The notes: generated by a model not told the origin, from the letters alone. Positions 43,807 through 52,267 are shown, counted from the first letter of the stretch. The stretch is DNA of 64,000 nt from Streptomyces sp. 840.1 (GCF_003751445.1 NZ_RJUU01000001.1:1927001-1991000); one strand, 5' to 3'. Program-made: numbers and translations.

Positions 43807-43932
43807 GGCCTGTCGCGGCCGTCCACCGGTGGCCGGGTGACCGTCCGGCCACCGGAAGTGAGGTCGACCGCACCCTCTGACCTCCTGTACAGTCTGTCTT
43901 CGCAGCCAGCCGCAAGGCAGCCGCGAAAACCT

Positions 43933-44007
43933 GGTCCTGTGGAGCAGTTTGGAGTGCTCGCCACCCTGTCAAGGTGGAGGCCGCGGGTTCAAATCCCGTC
44001 AGGACCG
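43933..44007 (+). tRNA. tRNA-Asp (GTC), copy 2
   Basis: Complete cloverleaf with anticodon GTC, base-for-base identical to tRNA-Asp at 37202-37276. A TACAGT element ~45 bases upstream (near 43888) is a likely -10. A perfect terminator follows. Confidence 0.94.
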
Positions 44008-44014
44008 CAGTAAC

Positions 44015-44045
44015 GAAAGCCCGGATCCCCTGGATCCGGGCTTTC
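44015..44045 (+). terminator. Perfect 14-bp hairpin after tRNA-Asp
   Basis: GAAAGCCCGGATCC (44015-44028) pairs perfectly with 44032-44045 around a CCT loop, eight bases past the tRNA. Confidence 0.85.
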
Positions 44046-44147
44046 GCGCGTATTGACTCCGGCGCCCGCCGACGAGTACTCAGAAAACAGGGGCTGTCCC
44101 TGATTTCTCGGCAGGGGACGGCGCGCATCCACCGGGAGGTGGCGCGG

Positions 44148-44792
44148 ATGACGGCATCCACGGGCGAGGGGCTCCGGGTCGACGAGGGGTTCCGGGCCGA
44201 CGAGGGATTCCGGGCCGGCACGTCGGGCACACCAGTCACACCGGGCACTTCGAACATGCCGAGCACGTCTGCCACAACGGGCACGCCCGCAACGCCCACC
44301 GCGGCCGCCGCGGTCGCCAGGACCGCCACAACTGCCACGACTGCCACGACTGCCACGACTGCCACCCGCGAACCGGTCCGGCGCCGGACGGTGGCGCGGA
44401 GCGCTCCCCGACACGAGATCCGCGCCCTGTTGCGCGCCCATCTGGCGGCCGCCACCGGCTACCGCCACCTCACCCGGCACTGCGCGGTCTGCGCCCGGCT
44501 GCTGCGGCTGGCCATGGAGCCCGTGACGGCGCCTGTGGCGGGCGGAGCGACCGAAGACCCGGCCGGTCCGCCCGGGGCGCCCGCAGGGCCTCAGAAGGGC
44601 GCACCGCGGGCCGCCGGGGAGCCGTACAGGGAGGACCCGTCACCGCCGCCCGCCGACGCACCGTCACCTGAAGGCTCCGGCCCGGCCCGTGGGCCGGGCG
44701 TCGGGCAGCGCGTCGGGCCGGGCGTCGGGCCGGTCCGTGACGGCCGGTCCTCCGCCCGGCGGGCGGAGGACGAAGGTCCTCCCGCCACGTGA
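44148..44792 (+). CDS. DUF6274-like small protein with repeat-expanded termini
   Basis: The 214-residue protein has a short conserved-looking core at ~85-125 (RHEIRALLRAHLAAATGYRH, then LTRHCAVCARLLRLAMEP), which resembles streptomycete DUF6274 proteins (recall). The CxxC and nearby His could bind a metal. The core is flanked by low complexity: an N-terminal Thr/Ala/Pro region with ATTATTATT encoded by four ACTGCCACG repeats (~44335-44366), and a C-terminal Gly/Pro/Val repeat. A strong GGGAGGTG Shine-Dalgarno supports ATG 44148. Function is unknown. Confidence 0.72.
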   Translation: MTASTGEGLRVDEGFRADEGFRAGTSGTPVTPGTSNMPSTSATTGTPATPTAAAAVARTATTATTATTATTATREPVRRRTVARSAPRHEIRALLRAHLAAATGYRHLTRHCAVCARLLRLAMEPVTAPVAGGATEDPAGPPGAPAGPQKGAPRAAGEPYREDPSPPPADAPSPEGSGPARGPGVGQRVGPGVGPVRDGRSSARRAEDEGPPAT

Positions 44793-45144
44793 CCAATGGC
44801 GCGCTCCCACGCCCCTATGCAGTGGCAGGCTCGTACTTGGCAAGAGTCATGCCATGTGACGGGAGTCACCGAATCAGTTTTGAGAAGGGGTGGCCTTACA
44901 CCCTTCCTACAACTGGCGAATTTAATATGTGCAATTGCACCACTCCGACGGGACCCGCCCAGGAGCCCCCGAACCGTCCCGGCACGGCCTTCCCGGGACG
45001 AGGTCGCACAGTCCCGCACAGACCCGAGCAAGCCCGCACGAGACCCATCGGGAGCCAACCGGGCGTCCGGTTTTCCCACGCCCGAACGGGCAGGGACTCG
45101 TGGACCGGTGCCCGGAACACGGCCGCCCCCGTAGGCACAAAAAA
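44793..45144. other. Gene-free interval with palindromes and a low-GC patch
   Basis: No gene is supported. The first ~150 bases are AT-richer and contain the inverted repeat GTGAC-GGGA-GTCAC (44856-44869) and the perfect 12-base palindrome GTGCAATTGCAC (44929-44940). Bases ~44950-45140 are C-rich spacer. An open frame from ATG 44926 has no protein-like composition. The run of A at ~45138-45145 is the U-tract of the leftward terminator. Confidence 0.45.
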
Positions 45145-45180
45145 AGATCGCGCTGGACCCGGCGGAGTCCAGCGCGATCT
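45145..45180 (-). terminator. Strong intrinsic terminator downstream of bldC
   Basis: AGATCGCGCTGGAC (45145-45158) pairs perfectly with GTCCAGCGCGATCT (45167-45180) around an eight-base loop. On the minus strand it is followed by seven T. A real U-tract of this length is uncommon in streptomycetes and points to a well-defined transcript end. Confidence 0.9.
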
Positions 45181-45307
45181 GACGACGTGACCTGCTTGAC
45201 ACAGGTACGGCGCCCGTTGGGGCGGGCGCCCGTCATATGGAGCTATGGGTGGGCTATGCGGGTTGGGGGACCCAAAAGCCCAGTTGTGCTGCGGCGACAG
45301 GGGTTTT
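45181..45307 (-). ncRNA. Structured bldC 3' region, candidate 3'-UTR-derived small RNA
   Basis: Between the bldC stop and the intrinsic terminator lie ~127 bases with a GGCGCCCG/CGGGCGCC hairpin (45209-45230) and a smaller ACCTG/CAGGT hairpin near 45190-45206. Together with the terminator they form a compact hairpin series ending in a U-run, as in 3'-UTR small RNAs. There is no coding signal. The existence of a separate RNA is inference. Confidence 0.3.
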
Positions 45308-45514
45308 TCAGGCCTCGCTGCGCTGCTGCGGAATACCCGCAAGCAGTGCGCGGACCTCTGCCTCGCGGTACCGGCGATGTCCACCGAGCGTGCGGATGGA
45401 CGTGAGCTTGCCTGCCTTGGCCCAACGGGTAACCGTCTTCGGGTCCACGCGGAACATCGTGGCAACCTCAGCCGGGGTCAGCAGCGGCTCGGCATCAGGG
45501 GTGCGAGCGGTCAT
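45308..45514 (-). CDS. bldC: Developmental regulator BldC (MerR-type DNA-binding protein)
   Basis: The 68-residue protein is a lone MerR-like winged HTH domain (LLTPAEVATMFRVDPKTVTR, then WAKAGKLTSIRTLGGHRRYR). BldC binds DNA cooperatively as head-to-tail multimers on direct repeats and delays sporulation and secondary metabolism (established for Streptomyces; SCO4091 by recall). ATG 45514 has a GAGGAGG Shine-Dalgarno. The ~500-base upstream gap carries a cluster of GTGAC/GTCAC half-sites, consistent with BldD control. A strong terminator lies 127 bases downstream. Confidence 0.97.
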   Translation of the reverse strand: MTARTPDAEPLLTPAEVATMFRVDPKTVTRWAKAGKLTSIRTLGGHRRYREAEVRALLAGIPQQRSEA

Positions 45515-46026
45515 GAGCGGCCTCCTCGGGAGAACCGAACCATCTCGGTTCTTTCCTCTAAATTCTGCACCTTGACCCACGTTGCCCGAAATGGCGGACG
45601 CGGGCCGAGTCGGTTATAGGACGAACGGCTTGTCCTCGGCACTACAACTACACCATCCGTCCAGCCACGTCGGCCAAACCGATGGAATTGCCCTCCCAGG
45701 TGTTCATCAGCGACGGAAGCCGATGGACCATGCCATAGCGGACAGTCACACCACCGTGACGATCAGTCACAGAGCGATCAGGAGTCGTCAGACCCCCCAT
45801 AGAGCGCAATGCAGAGCACTTCGCCCATAATTGGACGAACAGAGTCCTCCCCGGACTCCTTGTCCTATTTTGGCACGAGGAGTAGGTAAGGGCGCAAGGG
45901 CCCCGTAAGTGCTATCCATCACGCTTGAGGCAAAGGCCCGGTTCGGGACGTAGGTCCTAAGACAACAGGAGTACGCTTCCGCCTCTTCACCCTCACGTGT
46001 CACACAGGACGCAGGTTCATCGAGTA
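45515..46026 (-). other. Long upstream regulatory region of bldC
   Basis: This ~510-base gene-free region between bldC and the conserved unknown gene has lower GC than its surroundings. It presumably contains a long bldC leader and promoter. Apart from the half-site cluster at 45743-45772 I see no confident promoter hexamers. A 71-codon minus-strand open frame (45788-46003) looks random and is not called. Confidence 0.55.
45743..45772 (-). promoter_or_regulatory. Cluster of three GTCAC/GTGAC half-sites, candidate BldD operator
   Basis: GTCAC (45745-45749), GTGAC (45756-45760) and GTCAC (45766-45770) alternate in orientation, giving two overlapping palindromes. The right-hand pair reads TGAC-n5-GTCA, like the BldD pattern AGTGA-n-TCACC. 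bldC is listed among BldD targets in the literature as I recall. The site is ~230 bases before the bldC start. Confidence 0.55.
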
Positions 46027-46872
46027 TCAGTTCGCGAACTGACGATCCCTTACGGACCTCCAGCGCTCCGAAAGACGGGCGTACGCCTCGCTCGCGCCCT
46101 CGGCGTCACCGGCGCGCAGCGCCGAGATGCTCTCGGCCACATCGGCGGCGCTCCGGTCCTCGGCCAGATCCTTCGCCGGCAGGGCGTGCACCAGCCCGCC
46201 GTAGTCCAGCTCGACCAGCGCTCGCGGATGGAACTCCTCCAGCCAGCGGCCGACATCCACCAGGCCCTCGGTGAGCGGTCCTTCGTCCATCGTCTCGCGC
46301 AGCGTCTTCAGTGCCCGCGCCAGCCGGCGCCGCGCCTGGACCATCGGCGTCCGGTACCGCAGGACGGCCGGCTCGCCGTCCTCGCCCGCCGCCCGGTGCT
46401 CGCGCTCCTCGTCCGAGACGAGGACGAACCAGCGCACCGGGACCTGCCACACCGCCGTCCTGATCCAGGGCCGGGCGTCCGGATTGCGCTCCGACCAGCG
46501 TTCGTGGTCGGCGACGGCCTGCCCGCGCACCACCGGCGGCAGCACCGCGTCGAGCACCGGCCCGGGGAACATGTCCGCCAGCCCGTCCAGCGCCAGCCAG
46601 CCGCGCAGCCGGGTCCGCCACGGGCAGACGCACACCACACCGTCCACCTCGGCGACGAACGCGTCGGCGCTCTCGTGGGCCGGCACGCCGGTCGGCGGGG
46701 TCGCCGCCAAGTCGGCCAGCGAGCGGCGCAGTTCGTCCTGGGCCGTGGGAAGCAGGTCGCGACCGGCATAGCGCGACCAGTGGGCGCGTTCGGCCTCCGG
46801 GAAGGCCGCCAGTGGCTCGTAGACCCGGAGGTAGGACGCGTAAGGGACGAGCACCGAAGACACCACCGACAT
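46027..46872 (-). CDS. Conserved protein of unknown function between bldC and vdh
   Basis: The 281-residue protein has no signal peptide, membrane helix or motif I recognise. It is Arg/Glu/Trp-rich and looks cytoplasmic (EAERAHWSRYAGRDLLPTAQ, then YRTPMVQARRRLARALKTL near residue 175). It begins MSVVSSVLVPYASYLRVYEP from ATG 46872 and ends within the palindrome GTTCGCGAAC. Its conserved place next to bldC in Streptomyces (recall) makes it a real gene, but I can assign no role. Confidence 0.82.
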   Translation of the reverse strand: MSVVSSVLVPYASYLRVYEPLAAFPEAERAHWSRYAGRDLLPTAQDELRRSLADLAATPPTGVPAHESADAFVAEVDGVVCVCPWRTRLRGWLALDGLADMFPGPVLDAVLPPVVRGQAVADHERWSERNPDARPWIRTAVWQVPVRWFVLVSDEEREHRAAGEDGEPAVLRYRTPMVQARRRLARALKTLRETMDEGPLTEGLVDVGRWLEEFHPRALVELDYGGLVHALPAKDLAEDRSAADVAESISALRAGDAEGASEAYARLSERWRSVRDRQFAN

Positions 46873-47053
46873 GCAGTGATCGTGTCACGCCCGTACTCCG
46901 GTCGTGGGTGATCCGCGGCACTGGATCAGATCTCCGCCGGTGCGGGACCGACGGCCTTAAGCTCTTGCCACGGGCTGTCCGCACCGGACGGCCCGCGGCT
47001 CTCCCCACCTTCAGGAGGGCCTCTCCGCCGCTTCGTAATTGGGAGTCACCACC

Positions 47054-48157
47054 GTGACCGATGTGACCGGCGAGCCTGTCGACGCACTGCACACCCTGTT
47101 CCACTCGGATCAGGGTGGCCACGAACAAGTCGTGCTCTGTCAGGACCGTGCCAGCGGCCTCAAGGCCGTCATCGCCATCCACTCCACCGCCCTGGGCCCG
47201 GCCCTGGGCGGTACCCGTTTCTACCCGTACGCCTCCGAGCAGGCCGCCGTCGCGGACGCGCTGAACCTCGCACGCGGCATGTCGTACAAGAACGCCCTGG
47301 CCGGGCTCGACCACGGTGGCGGCAAGGCCGTCATCATCGGAGACCCGGAGGCCTTCGAGGGCGACCGCAGGACCGAACTGCTCCTGGCCTACGGCCGGTC
47401 CGTGGCCTCGCTCGGCGGCCGCTACGTGACGGCCTGCGACGTCGGCACGTACGTCGCCGACATGGACGTCGTGGCCCGCGAGTGCCGCTGGACCACCGGC
47501 CGCTCCCCCGAGAACGGCGGCGCCGGCGACTCATCGGTGCTCACCGCGTTCGGCGTCTTCCAGGGCATGCGGGCCTCGGCCCAGCACCTCTGGGGCGACC
47601 CGACGCTGCGTGGCCGGAAAGTGGGGGTCGCCGGAGTCGGCAAGGTCGGCCACCACCTGGTCGAGCACCTGCTGGCGGACGGGGCCCAGGTCACGATCAC
47701 CGATGTGCGCGAGGAGTCCGTGCGCCGGATCACCGAGAAGCACCCCGGGGTCGCCGTCGCGGCGGACACCGAAACCCTGATCCGCACCGCGGGCCTGGAC
47801 ATCTACGCCCCGTGCGCCCTCGGCGGCGCACTGAACGACGACACCGTTCCGGTGCTCACCGCCTCGGTGGTGTGCGGCGCGGCCAACAACCAGCTCGCCC
47901 ACCCGGGTGTGGAGAAGGACCTGGCCGACCGCGCGATCCTGTACGCACCCGACTACGTGGTGAACGCCGGCGGCGTCATCCAGGTCGCGGACGAGCTGCA
48001 CGGCTTCGACTTCGAGCGGTGCCGGACCAAGGCGGCGAAGATCTTCGACACGACGCTGGCCATATTCGCACGTGCGAAGAGTGACGGCATTCCGCCGGCC
48101 GCCGCGGCCGACCGGATCGCCGAACAGCGGATGGCCGACGCCGCCGCCGGCCTCTGA
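47054..48157 (+). CDS. vdh: Valine (branched-chain/Leu/Phe) dehydrogenase
   Basis: The 367-residue NAD-dependent enzyme oxidatively deaminates valine and related amino acids to 2-oxo acids, supplying branched acyl-CoA starters for fatty acids and polyketides. The substrate motif with catalytic Lys ([16 protein letters not shown]) lies near residue 80. The Rossmann motif [12 protein letters not shown] lies near 190, and CALGGALND and [10 protein letters not shown] follow. GTG 47054 was chosen over 47039 because GGGAG precedes it by eight bases and it gives the known short N-terminus. It is monocistronic. Confidence 0.94.
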   Translation: MTDVTGEPVDALHTLFHSDQGGHEQVVLCQDRASGLKAVIAIHSTALGPALGGTRFYPYASEQAAVADALNLARGMSYKNALAGLDHGGGKAVIIGDPEAFEGDRRTELLLAYGRSVASLGGRYVTACDVGTYVADMDVVARECRWTTGRSPENGGAGDSSVLTAFGVFQGMRASAQHLWGDPTLRGRKVGVAGVGKVGHHLVEHLLADGAQVTITDVREESVRRITEKHPGVAVAADTETLIRTAGLDIYAPCALGGALNDDTVPVLTASVVCGAANNQLAHPGVEKDLADRAILYAPDYVVNAGGVIQVADELHGFDFERCRTKAAKIFDTTLAIFARAKSDGIPPAAAADRIAEQRMADAAAGL

Positions 48158-48498
48158 CCGTGGCCGGCCTCTGACCGTCGCCGAACGCGCAGGGGGCCCT
48201 ACAGGGCGTCATCCCCCGCGCACGGCCTGCCGCACCCGCCGGTCGGGGAGACATGCCTCACCCCGGTCGGCGGGTCGCATGCCGAGAAGAGGTTAAAATC
48301 GCAGTTGACCAGCGAGGAGATGGCTTCTCGCGGGTCCTCTTCCGGGGCATGTGACGCGGGCGGCGTACCGTATGGCCGCGGAAGCAGGTACCGTTAAAGC
48401 TCTACAGGCACGGTCTCTCTGCCGAGAGTCCGTCCTGAAACATGAACGCGTGTCAAGACTCTGGGGCCGTCGAGCCCCGTCACCGAGGGGGTCGAGCC
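48158..48498. other. Intergenic region before the DUF3073 gene
   Basis: No gene is evident in these 340 bases. An AT-richer patch (TTAAAATCGCAGTTGACC, ~48293-48310) and the segment 48380-48450 are the likely promoter zone for the DUF3073 gene. No operator or strong hairpin is seen. Confidence 0.4.
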
Positions 48499-48756
48499 AT
48501 GGGGCGCGGCCGGGCAAAGGCCAAGCAGACAAAGGTCGCCCGTCAGCTGAAGTACAGCAGCGGCGGGACTGACCTGTCGCGTCTGGCCAATGAGCTGGGC
48601 GCATCACCTTCGAGTCAACCACCGAACGCCGAGCCGTTCGAGGATGACGACGAGGAGGATGACCCGTACGCACAGTACGCGGATCAGTACAACGACGACG
48701 ATGACGAGGACGAGGACGATCAGTCCGGTCCGTCGTCACAGCGCCGCGGCGCTTGA
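48499..48756 (+). CDS. DUF3073 acidic small protein
   Basis: The 85-residue protein opens with the family signature GRGRAKAKQTKVARQLKYSS and ends in a highly acidic tail (EDDDEEDDPYAQYADQYNDD). It is ubiquitous in actinobacteria beside purM and of unknown function; the basic head and acidic tail suggest a nucleic-acid or ribosome contact. GAGGGGG precedes ATG 48499. A perfect terminator hairpin follows. Confidence 0.93.
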   Translation: MGRGRAKAKQTKVARQLKYSSGGTDLSRLANELGASPSSQPPNAEPFEDDDEEDDPYAQYADQYNDDDDEDEDDQSGPSSQRRGA

Positions 48757-48773
48757 CCTCGCGCTGACACATC

Positions 48774-48804
48774 AACCCGGTCCGGGCCTGCCCCGGACCG
48801 GGTT
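48774..48804 (+). terminator. Perfect 13-bp hairpin after DUF3073
   Basis: AACCCGGTCCGGG (48774-48786) pairs perfectly with 48792-48804 around a five-base loop, between convergent DUF3073 and purM. Confidence 0.85.
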
Positions 48805-48900
48805 CTGTGCTGTCCCGATCCGGAGCGTGTGCCGTCCCTGGCCGCCGGGCGGGCCATATCGACCCGCCCGGCGTCCGGGACCGTGTGCCTTGTCCGCGCT

Positions 48901-49974
48901 TCAGCGCGCGTACCCGCCCACGAGCTCCGCGCCCGTCGTATGCGCGCCTCGGTCGGTGATCTCGCCGGCGATCCAGGAGTCGACGCCTCGGTCGGCCAGT
49001 GTCGTCAGGGCCGCGTCGGCCGACTCGGCCGGGACGATCGCGATCATGCCGACGCCCATGTTCAGCGTCTTCTCCAGCTCCAGCTGCTCGACCTGACCGG
49101 CCTTGCCGACGAGGTCGAAGACCGCGCCGGGCGTCCAGGTGGAGCGGTCCACCGTCGCGTGCAGCCCGTCCGGGATGACCCGGGCCAGGTTGTTGGCCAG
49201 GCCACCGCCGGTGACGTGGCTGAAGCCGTGCACCTCGGTCGTACGGGTCAGCGCCAGGCAGTCCAGGGAGTAGATCCTGGTGGGCTCCAGGAGCTCCTCG
49301 CCGAGCGTCCGGCCGAACTCCTCGACCTGGCGGTCCAGCGTCCAGCCGGCCCGGTCGAAGACGACGTGGCGGACGAGCGAGTACCCGTTGGAGTGAAGCC
49401 CGGACGACGCCATCGCGATGACGGCGTCACCCTTGCGGATGCGGTCGGGGCCCAGCAGTCTGTCGGCCTCCACCACGCCCGTACCGGCGCCGGCGACGTC
49501 GAAGTCGTCCGGGCCGAGCAGGCCGGGGTGCTCGGCGGTCTCGCCGCCGACCAGGGCGCAGCCCGCCAGCACACAGCCTTCGGCGATGCCCTTGACGATG
49601 GCCGCGACACGCTCGGGGTGCACCTTGCCGACGCAGATGTAGTCGGTCATGAAGAGCGGTTCGGCACCGCAGACGACCAGGTCGTCCACGACCATGCCGA
49701 CGAGGTCGTGGCCGATCGTGTCGTACACGCCCATCTGGCGGGCGAGGTCGACCTTGGTGCCGACGCCGTCGGTGGCGGAGGCGAGCAGCGGACGCTCGTA
49801 GCGCTTGAGGGCCGAGGCGTCGAAGAGTCCGGCGAAGCCGCCGAGGCCGCCGAGGCCCGCGACCTCGGGGCGCTGGGTCTTCTTCACCCACTCCTTCATC
49901 AGCTCGACGGCACGGTCGCCGGCCTCGATGTCGACGCCCGCTGCCGCGTAGGAAGCACCTGTTGTCTCAGACAT
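48901..49974 (-). CDS. purM: Phosphoribosylformylglycinamidine cyclo-ligase (AIR synthetase)
   Basis: The 357-residue enzyme performs step 5 of purine synthesis, closing FGAM to AIR with ATP. The PurM motifs are intact: SATDGVGTKVDLARQM near residue 67, CALVGGETAEHPGL near 135, and VHGFSHVTGGGLANNLARVI near 245. The length is normal. It lies 60 bases after purF in the same direction, forming a purF-purM operon. The N-terminus MSETTGASYAAAGVDIEAG is typical. Confidence 0.97.
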   Translation of the reverse strand: MSETTGASYAAAGVDIEAGDRAVELMKEWVKKTQRPEVAGLGGLGGFAGLFDASALKRYERPLLASATDGVGTKVDLARQMGVYDTIGHDLVGMVVDDLVVCGAEPLFMTDYICVGKVHPERVAAIVKGIAEGCVLAGCALVGGETAEHPGLLGPDDFDVAGAGTGVVEADRLLGPDRIRKGDAVIAMASSGLHSNGYSLVRHVVFDRAGWTLDRQVEEFGRTLGEELLEPTRIYSLDCLALTRTTEVHGFSHVTGGGLANNLARVIPDGLHATVDRSTWTPGAVFDLVGKAGQVEQLELEKTLNMGVGMIAIVPAESADAALTTLADRGVDSWIAGEITDRGAHTTGAELVGGYAR

Positions 49975-50034
49975 TGCCTGGGATCTTTCGTGTGGAGATA
50001 CGGGGCTGGTGGGAGGGCCGGCGGACGGTCCTGG

Positions 50035-51561
50035 TCACGGACGGCGCAGCGCGTCGGCCGCGGCGGTCGCCGCAGGGCCTGCCGCCAGCTCGGTCTCCAG
50101 CAGCTGCTTGCCGAGCAGCTCCGGGTCGGGGAGCTCCATCGGGTACTCGCCGTCGAAGCAGGCGCGGCAGAGGTTCGGCTTGTCGATCGTCGTCGCCTCG
50201 ATCATCGCGTCGATCGAGATGTACGAGAGCGAGTCGGCCCCCATCGACGTGGCGATCTCGTCGACGGACATGCCGTTGGCGATCAGCTCGGCGCGGGTCG
50301 CGAAGTCGATCCCGAAGAAGCAGGGCCACTTCACCGGGGGGGACGAGATCCTGATGTGGATCTCGGCGGCGCCCGCCTCGCGGAGCATCCGGACCAGCGC
50401 GCGCTGGGTGTTGCCGCGGACGATCGAGTCGTCGACGACCACCAGGCGCTTGCCCTTGATGACTTCCTTGAGCGGGTTCAGCTTGAGCCGGATACCCAGC
50501 TGCCGGATCGTCTGGGACGGCTGGATGAAGGTCCGGCCGACGTAGGCGTTCTTGACCAGTCCGACGCCGAACGGGATTCCGCTGGCCTCCGCGTAGCCGA
50601 CGGCGGCAGGAGTGCCGGATTCCGGGGTCGCTATGACCAGATCCGCCTCGACCGGGGCCTCGGCGGCCAGCTTGCGGCCCATCTCCACGCGGGAGAGGTA
50701 GACGTTCCGCCCGGCGATATCGGTGTCGGGGCGGGCCAGGTACACGTACTCGAAGACACAGCCCTTGGGCTTCGCTTCCGCGAACCGGGAGGTGCGCAGG
50801 CCGTTCTCGTCGATGGCGATGAGCTCGCCCGGCTCGATCTCGCGGACGAAACTGGCACCGCAGATGTCGAGGGCGGCGGACTCGGAGGCCACCACCCAGC
50901 CACGCTCGAGGCGGCCGAGCACCAGCGGGCGGATGCCCTGCGGGTCACGGGCGGCGTAGAGGGTGTGCTCGTCCATGTAGACGAGGGAGAAGGCGCCCTT
51001 CACGTCGGGAAGCACCTTGGTGGCGGCTTCCTCGATCGTGAGCGGCTTGCCCTCGTCATCGGTCTGGCCGGCGAGCAGCGCGGTCACCAGATCGGTGTCG
51101 TTGGTCGCGGCGACCTGGGTGGCGCGGCCGTCCTTGCGCGGGAGGTCTGCGACCATCTCGGCGAGCTGGGCCGTGTTCACCAGGTTGCCGTTGTGACCCA
51201 GGGCGATCGAGCCGTGCGCGGTCGCACGGAACGTCGGCTGCGCGTTCTCCCACACCGAGGCACCGGTGGTGGAGTAGCGGGCATGACCGACCGCGATATG
51301 GCCCTGGAGCGATCCCAGGGAAGTTTCGTCGAAGACCTGCGAGACCAGTCCCATGTCCTTGAAGACCAGGATCTGGGACCCGTTGCTCACTGCGATGCCC
51401 GCGGACTCCTGTCCACGGTGCTGCAGGGCATACAGTCCGAAATAGGTGAGCTTGGCGACCTCTTCGCCCGGAGCCCAGACACCGAAGACGCCGCAAGCGT
51501 CCTGGGGGCCTTTCTCTCCGGGGAGCAGGTCGTGGTTGAGTCGTCCATCACCACGAGGCAC
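50035..51561 (-). CDS. purF: Amidophosphoribosyltransferase
   Basis: The 508-residue enzyme commits PRPP and glutamine to purine synthesis. An N-terminal propeptide ends before the Ntn nucleophile Cys in QDACGVFGVWAPG near residue 23; the propeptide is normally removed. The PRPP-binding motif LVVVDDSIVRGNTQ lies near 380. Four cysteines compatible with the Fe-S type (e.g. KGCVFEYVY, NLCRACFDGEYP) are present. GTG 51561 is the start. It is the first gene of purF-purM. Confidence 0.96.
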   Translation of the reverse strand: MPRGDGRLNHDLLPGEKGPQDACGVFGVWAPGEEVAKLTYFGLYALQHRGQESAGIAVSNGSQILVFKDMGLVSQVFDETSLGSLQGHIAVGHARYSTTGASVWENAQPTFRATAHGSIALGHNGNLVNTAQLAEMVADLPRKDGRATQVAATNDTDLVTALLAGQTDDEGKPLTIEEAATKVLPDVKGAFSLVYMDEHTLYAARDPQGIRPLVLGRLERGWVVASESAALDICGASFVREIEPGELIAIDENGLRTSRFAEAKPKGCVFEYVYLARPDTDIAGRNVYLSRVEMGRKLAAEAPVEADLVIATPESGTPAAVGYAEASGIPFGVGLVKNAYVGRTFIQPSQTIRQLGIRLKLNPLKEVIKGKRLVVVDDSIVRGNTQRALVRMLREAGAAEIHIRISSPPVKWPCFFGIDFATRAELIANGMSVDEIATSMGADSLSYISIDAMIEATTIDKPNLCRACFDGEYPMELPDPELLGKQLLETELAAGPAATAAADALRRP

Positions 51562-52257
51562 GCCACCGAGTGTAGGCGAGATCGACCACTGGTCCGAATG
51601 GGGACACCTGGCCGCAGCCCGGGTCGGACGCCCCCGCAGCCGCCTCCGAATGCCGCAGGGCCGGTGACGCAGGGTGATGGGCGCGCGGGGCCGACGACGG
51701 GCGGCGAGGGCCGCAGGGCAGTAGTCGCCCGGATCACCGGCGGATTACCGACCGGTTCCGGCCGGCGGGCCGAGCCTCCGACAGACCGGATCGTGGCACT
51801 CCGTTAGCTGACCCCCAGCACCGTCCGGCGGGGTGGCCGAACGCTCGTTTCGTGGTGAGCCTCACATCGTCCGGCAGCCATGACGACCGGCACGACGACC
51901 GGTATGCGGTATCTGGGGGGGGAGCGGAAGGGGCGCTGGGCTGACGTGTGATGCGCGCGGGGCCGGGGCTCGCGGGTTCATGGGATCGAGGGTTCGAGGG
52001 TTCGCGACTTCGGGGCTTCGGGGCTTCGGGGCTTCGGGGCTTCGGGAGTGGTCCTGCGGTGGCGGCGGTACAGACCGGGCGGTCGGTCTCGAACCGGCCC
52101 TGAACAGTCTCGAACCAATCCCTGCCGACCCCGATTCGATGCCGGACGGTCTCGAACCGATGCGGTCGGCCCGGGTGAGCTGGTTCTCGGCCCCCAGCCC
52201 GTCCACCCCTCAGCGCATCCGCCCCTCAGCGCATCCGCGGCTCAGCTCATCTGCGGC
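51562..52257. other. Repeat-rich 700-bp spacer upstream of purF
   Basis: No gene is supported. The purF promoter must lie in the left part. The right part contains an 8-bp tandem array (52008-52047), three TCTCGAACC blocks (near 52087, 52110 and 52152), and a 16-bp tandem array that runs into the next gene's stop codon. Minus-strand frames here are repeats of Ser/Pro/Arg without protein character. Confidence 0.5.
52008..52047. repeat. 8-bp tandem repeat CTTCGGGG, five copies
   Basis: Units start at 52008, 52016, 52024, 52032 and 52040; the last ends in A. It is the second 8-bp non-coding array in the window, with a different unit from the one at 27302. Confidence 0.9.
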
Positions 52258-52267
52258 TCAGCTCATC
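52204..52267 (-). repeat. 16-bp tandem repeat, four copies, containing a stop codon
   Basis: Units run 52204-52219, 52220-52235, 52236-52251 and 52252-52267, each ending CAGC(G/T)CATC on the + strand. The rightmost unit holds the last codons (Met-Ser) and TGA stop (52258-52260) of the maleylpyruvate-isomerase-like gene. The other three copies extend downstream of it. Confidence 0.85.

Noticed and set aside
44926..45190. Small frame starting in the GTGCAATTGCAC palindrome
   Set aside because: No ribosome-binding site, Pro/Arg/Thr-rich random composition, and it runs through an intrinsic terminator hairpin.
45788..46003. 71-codon minus-strand frame upstream of bldC
   Set aside because: Residue composition is random-looking, there is no Shine-Dalgarno, and the DNA is better explained as the bldC regulatory region.
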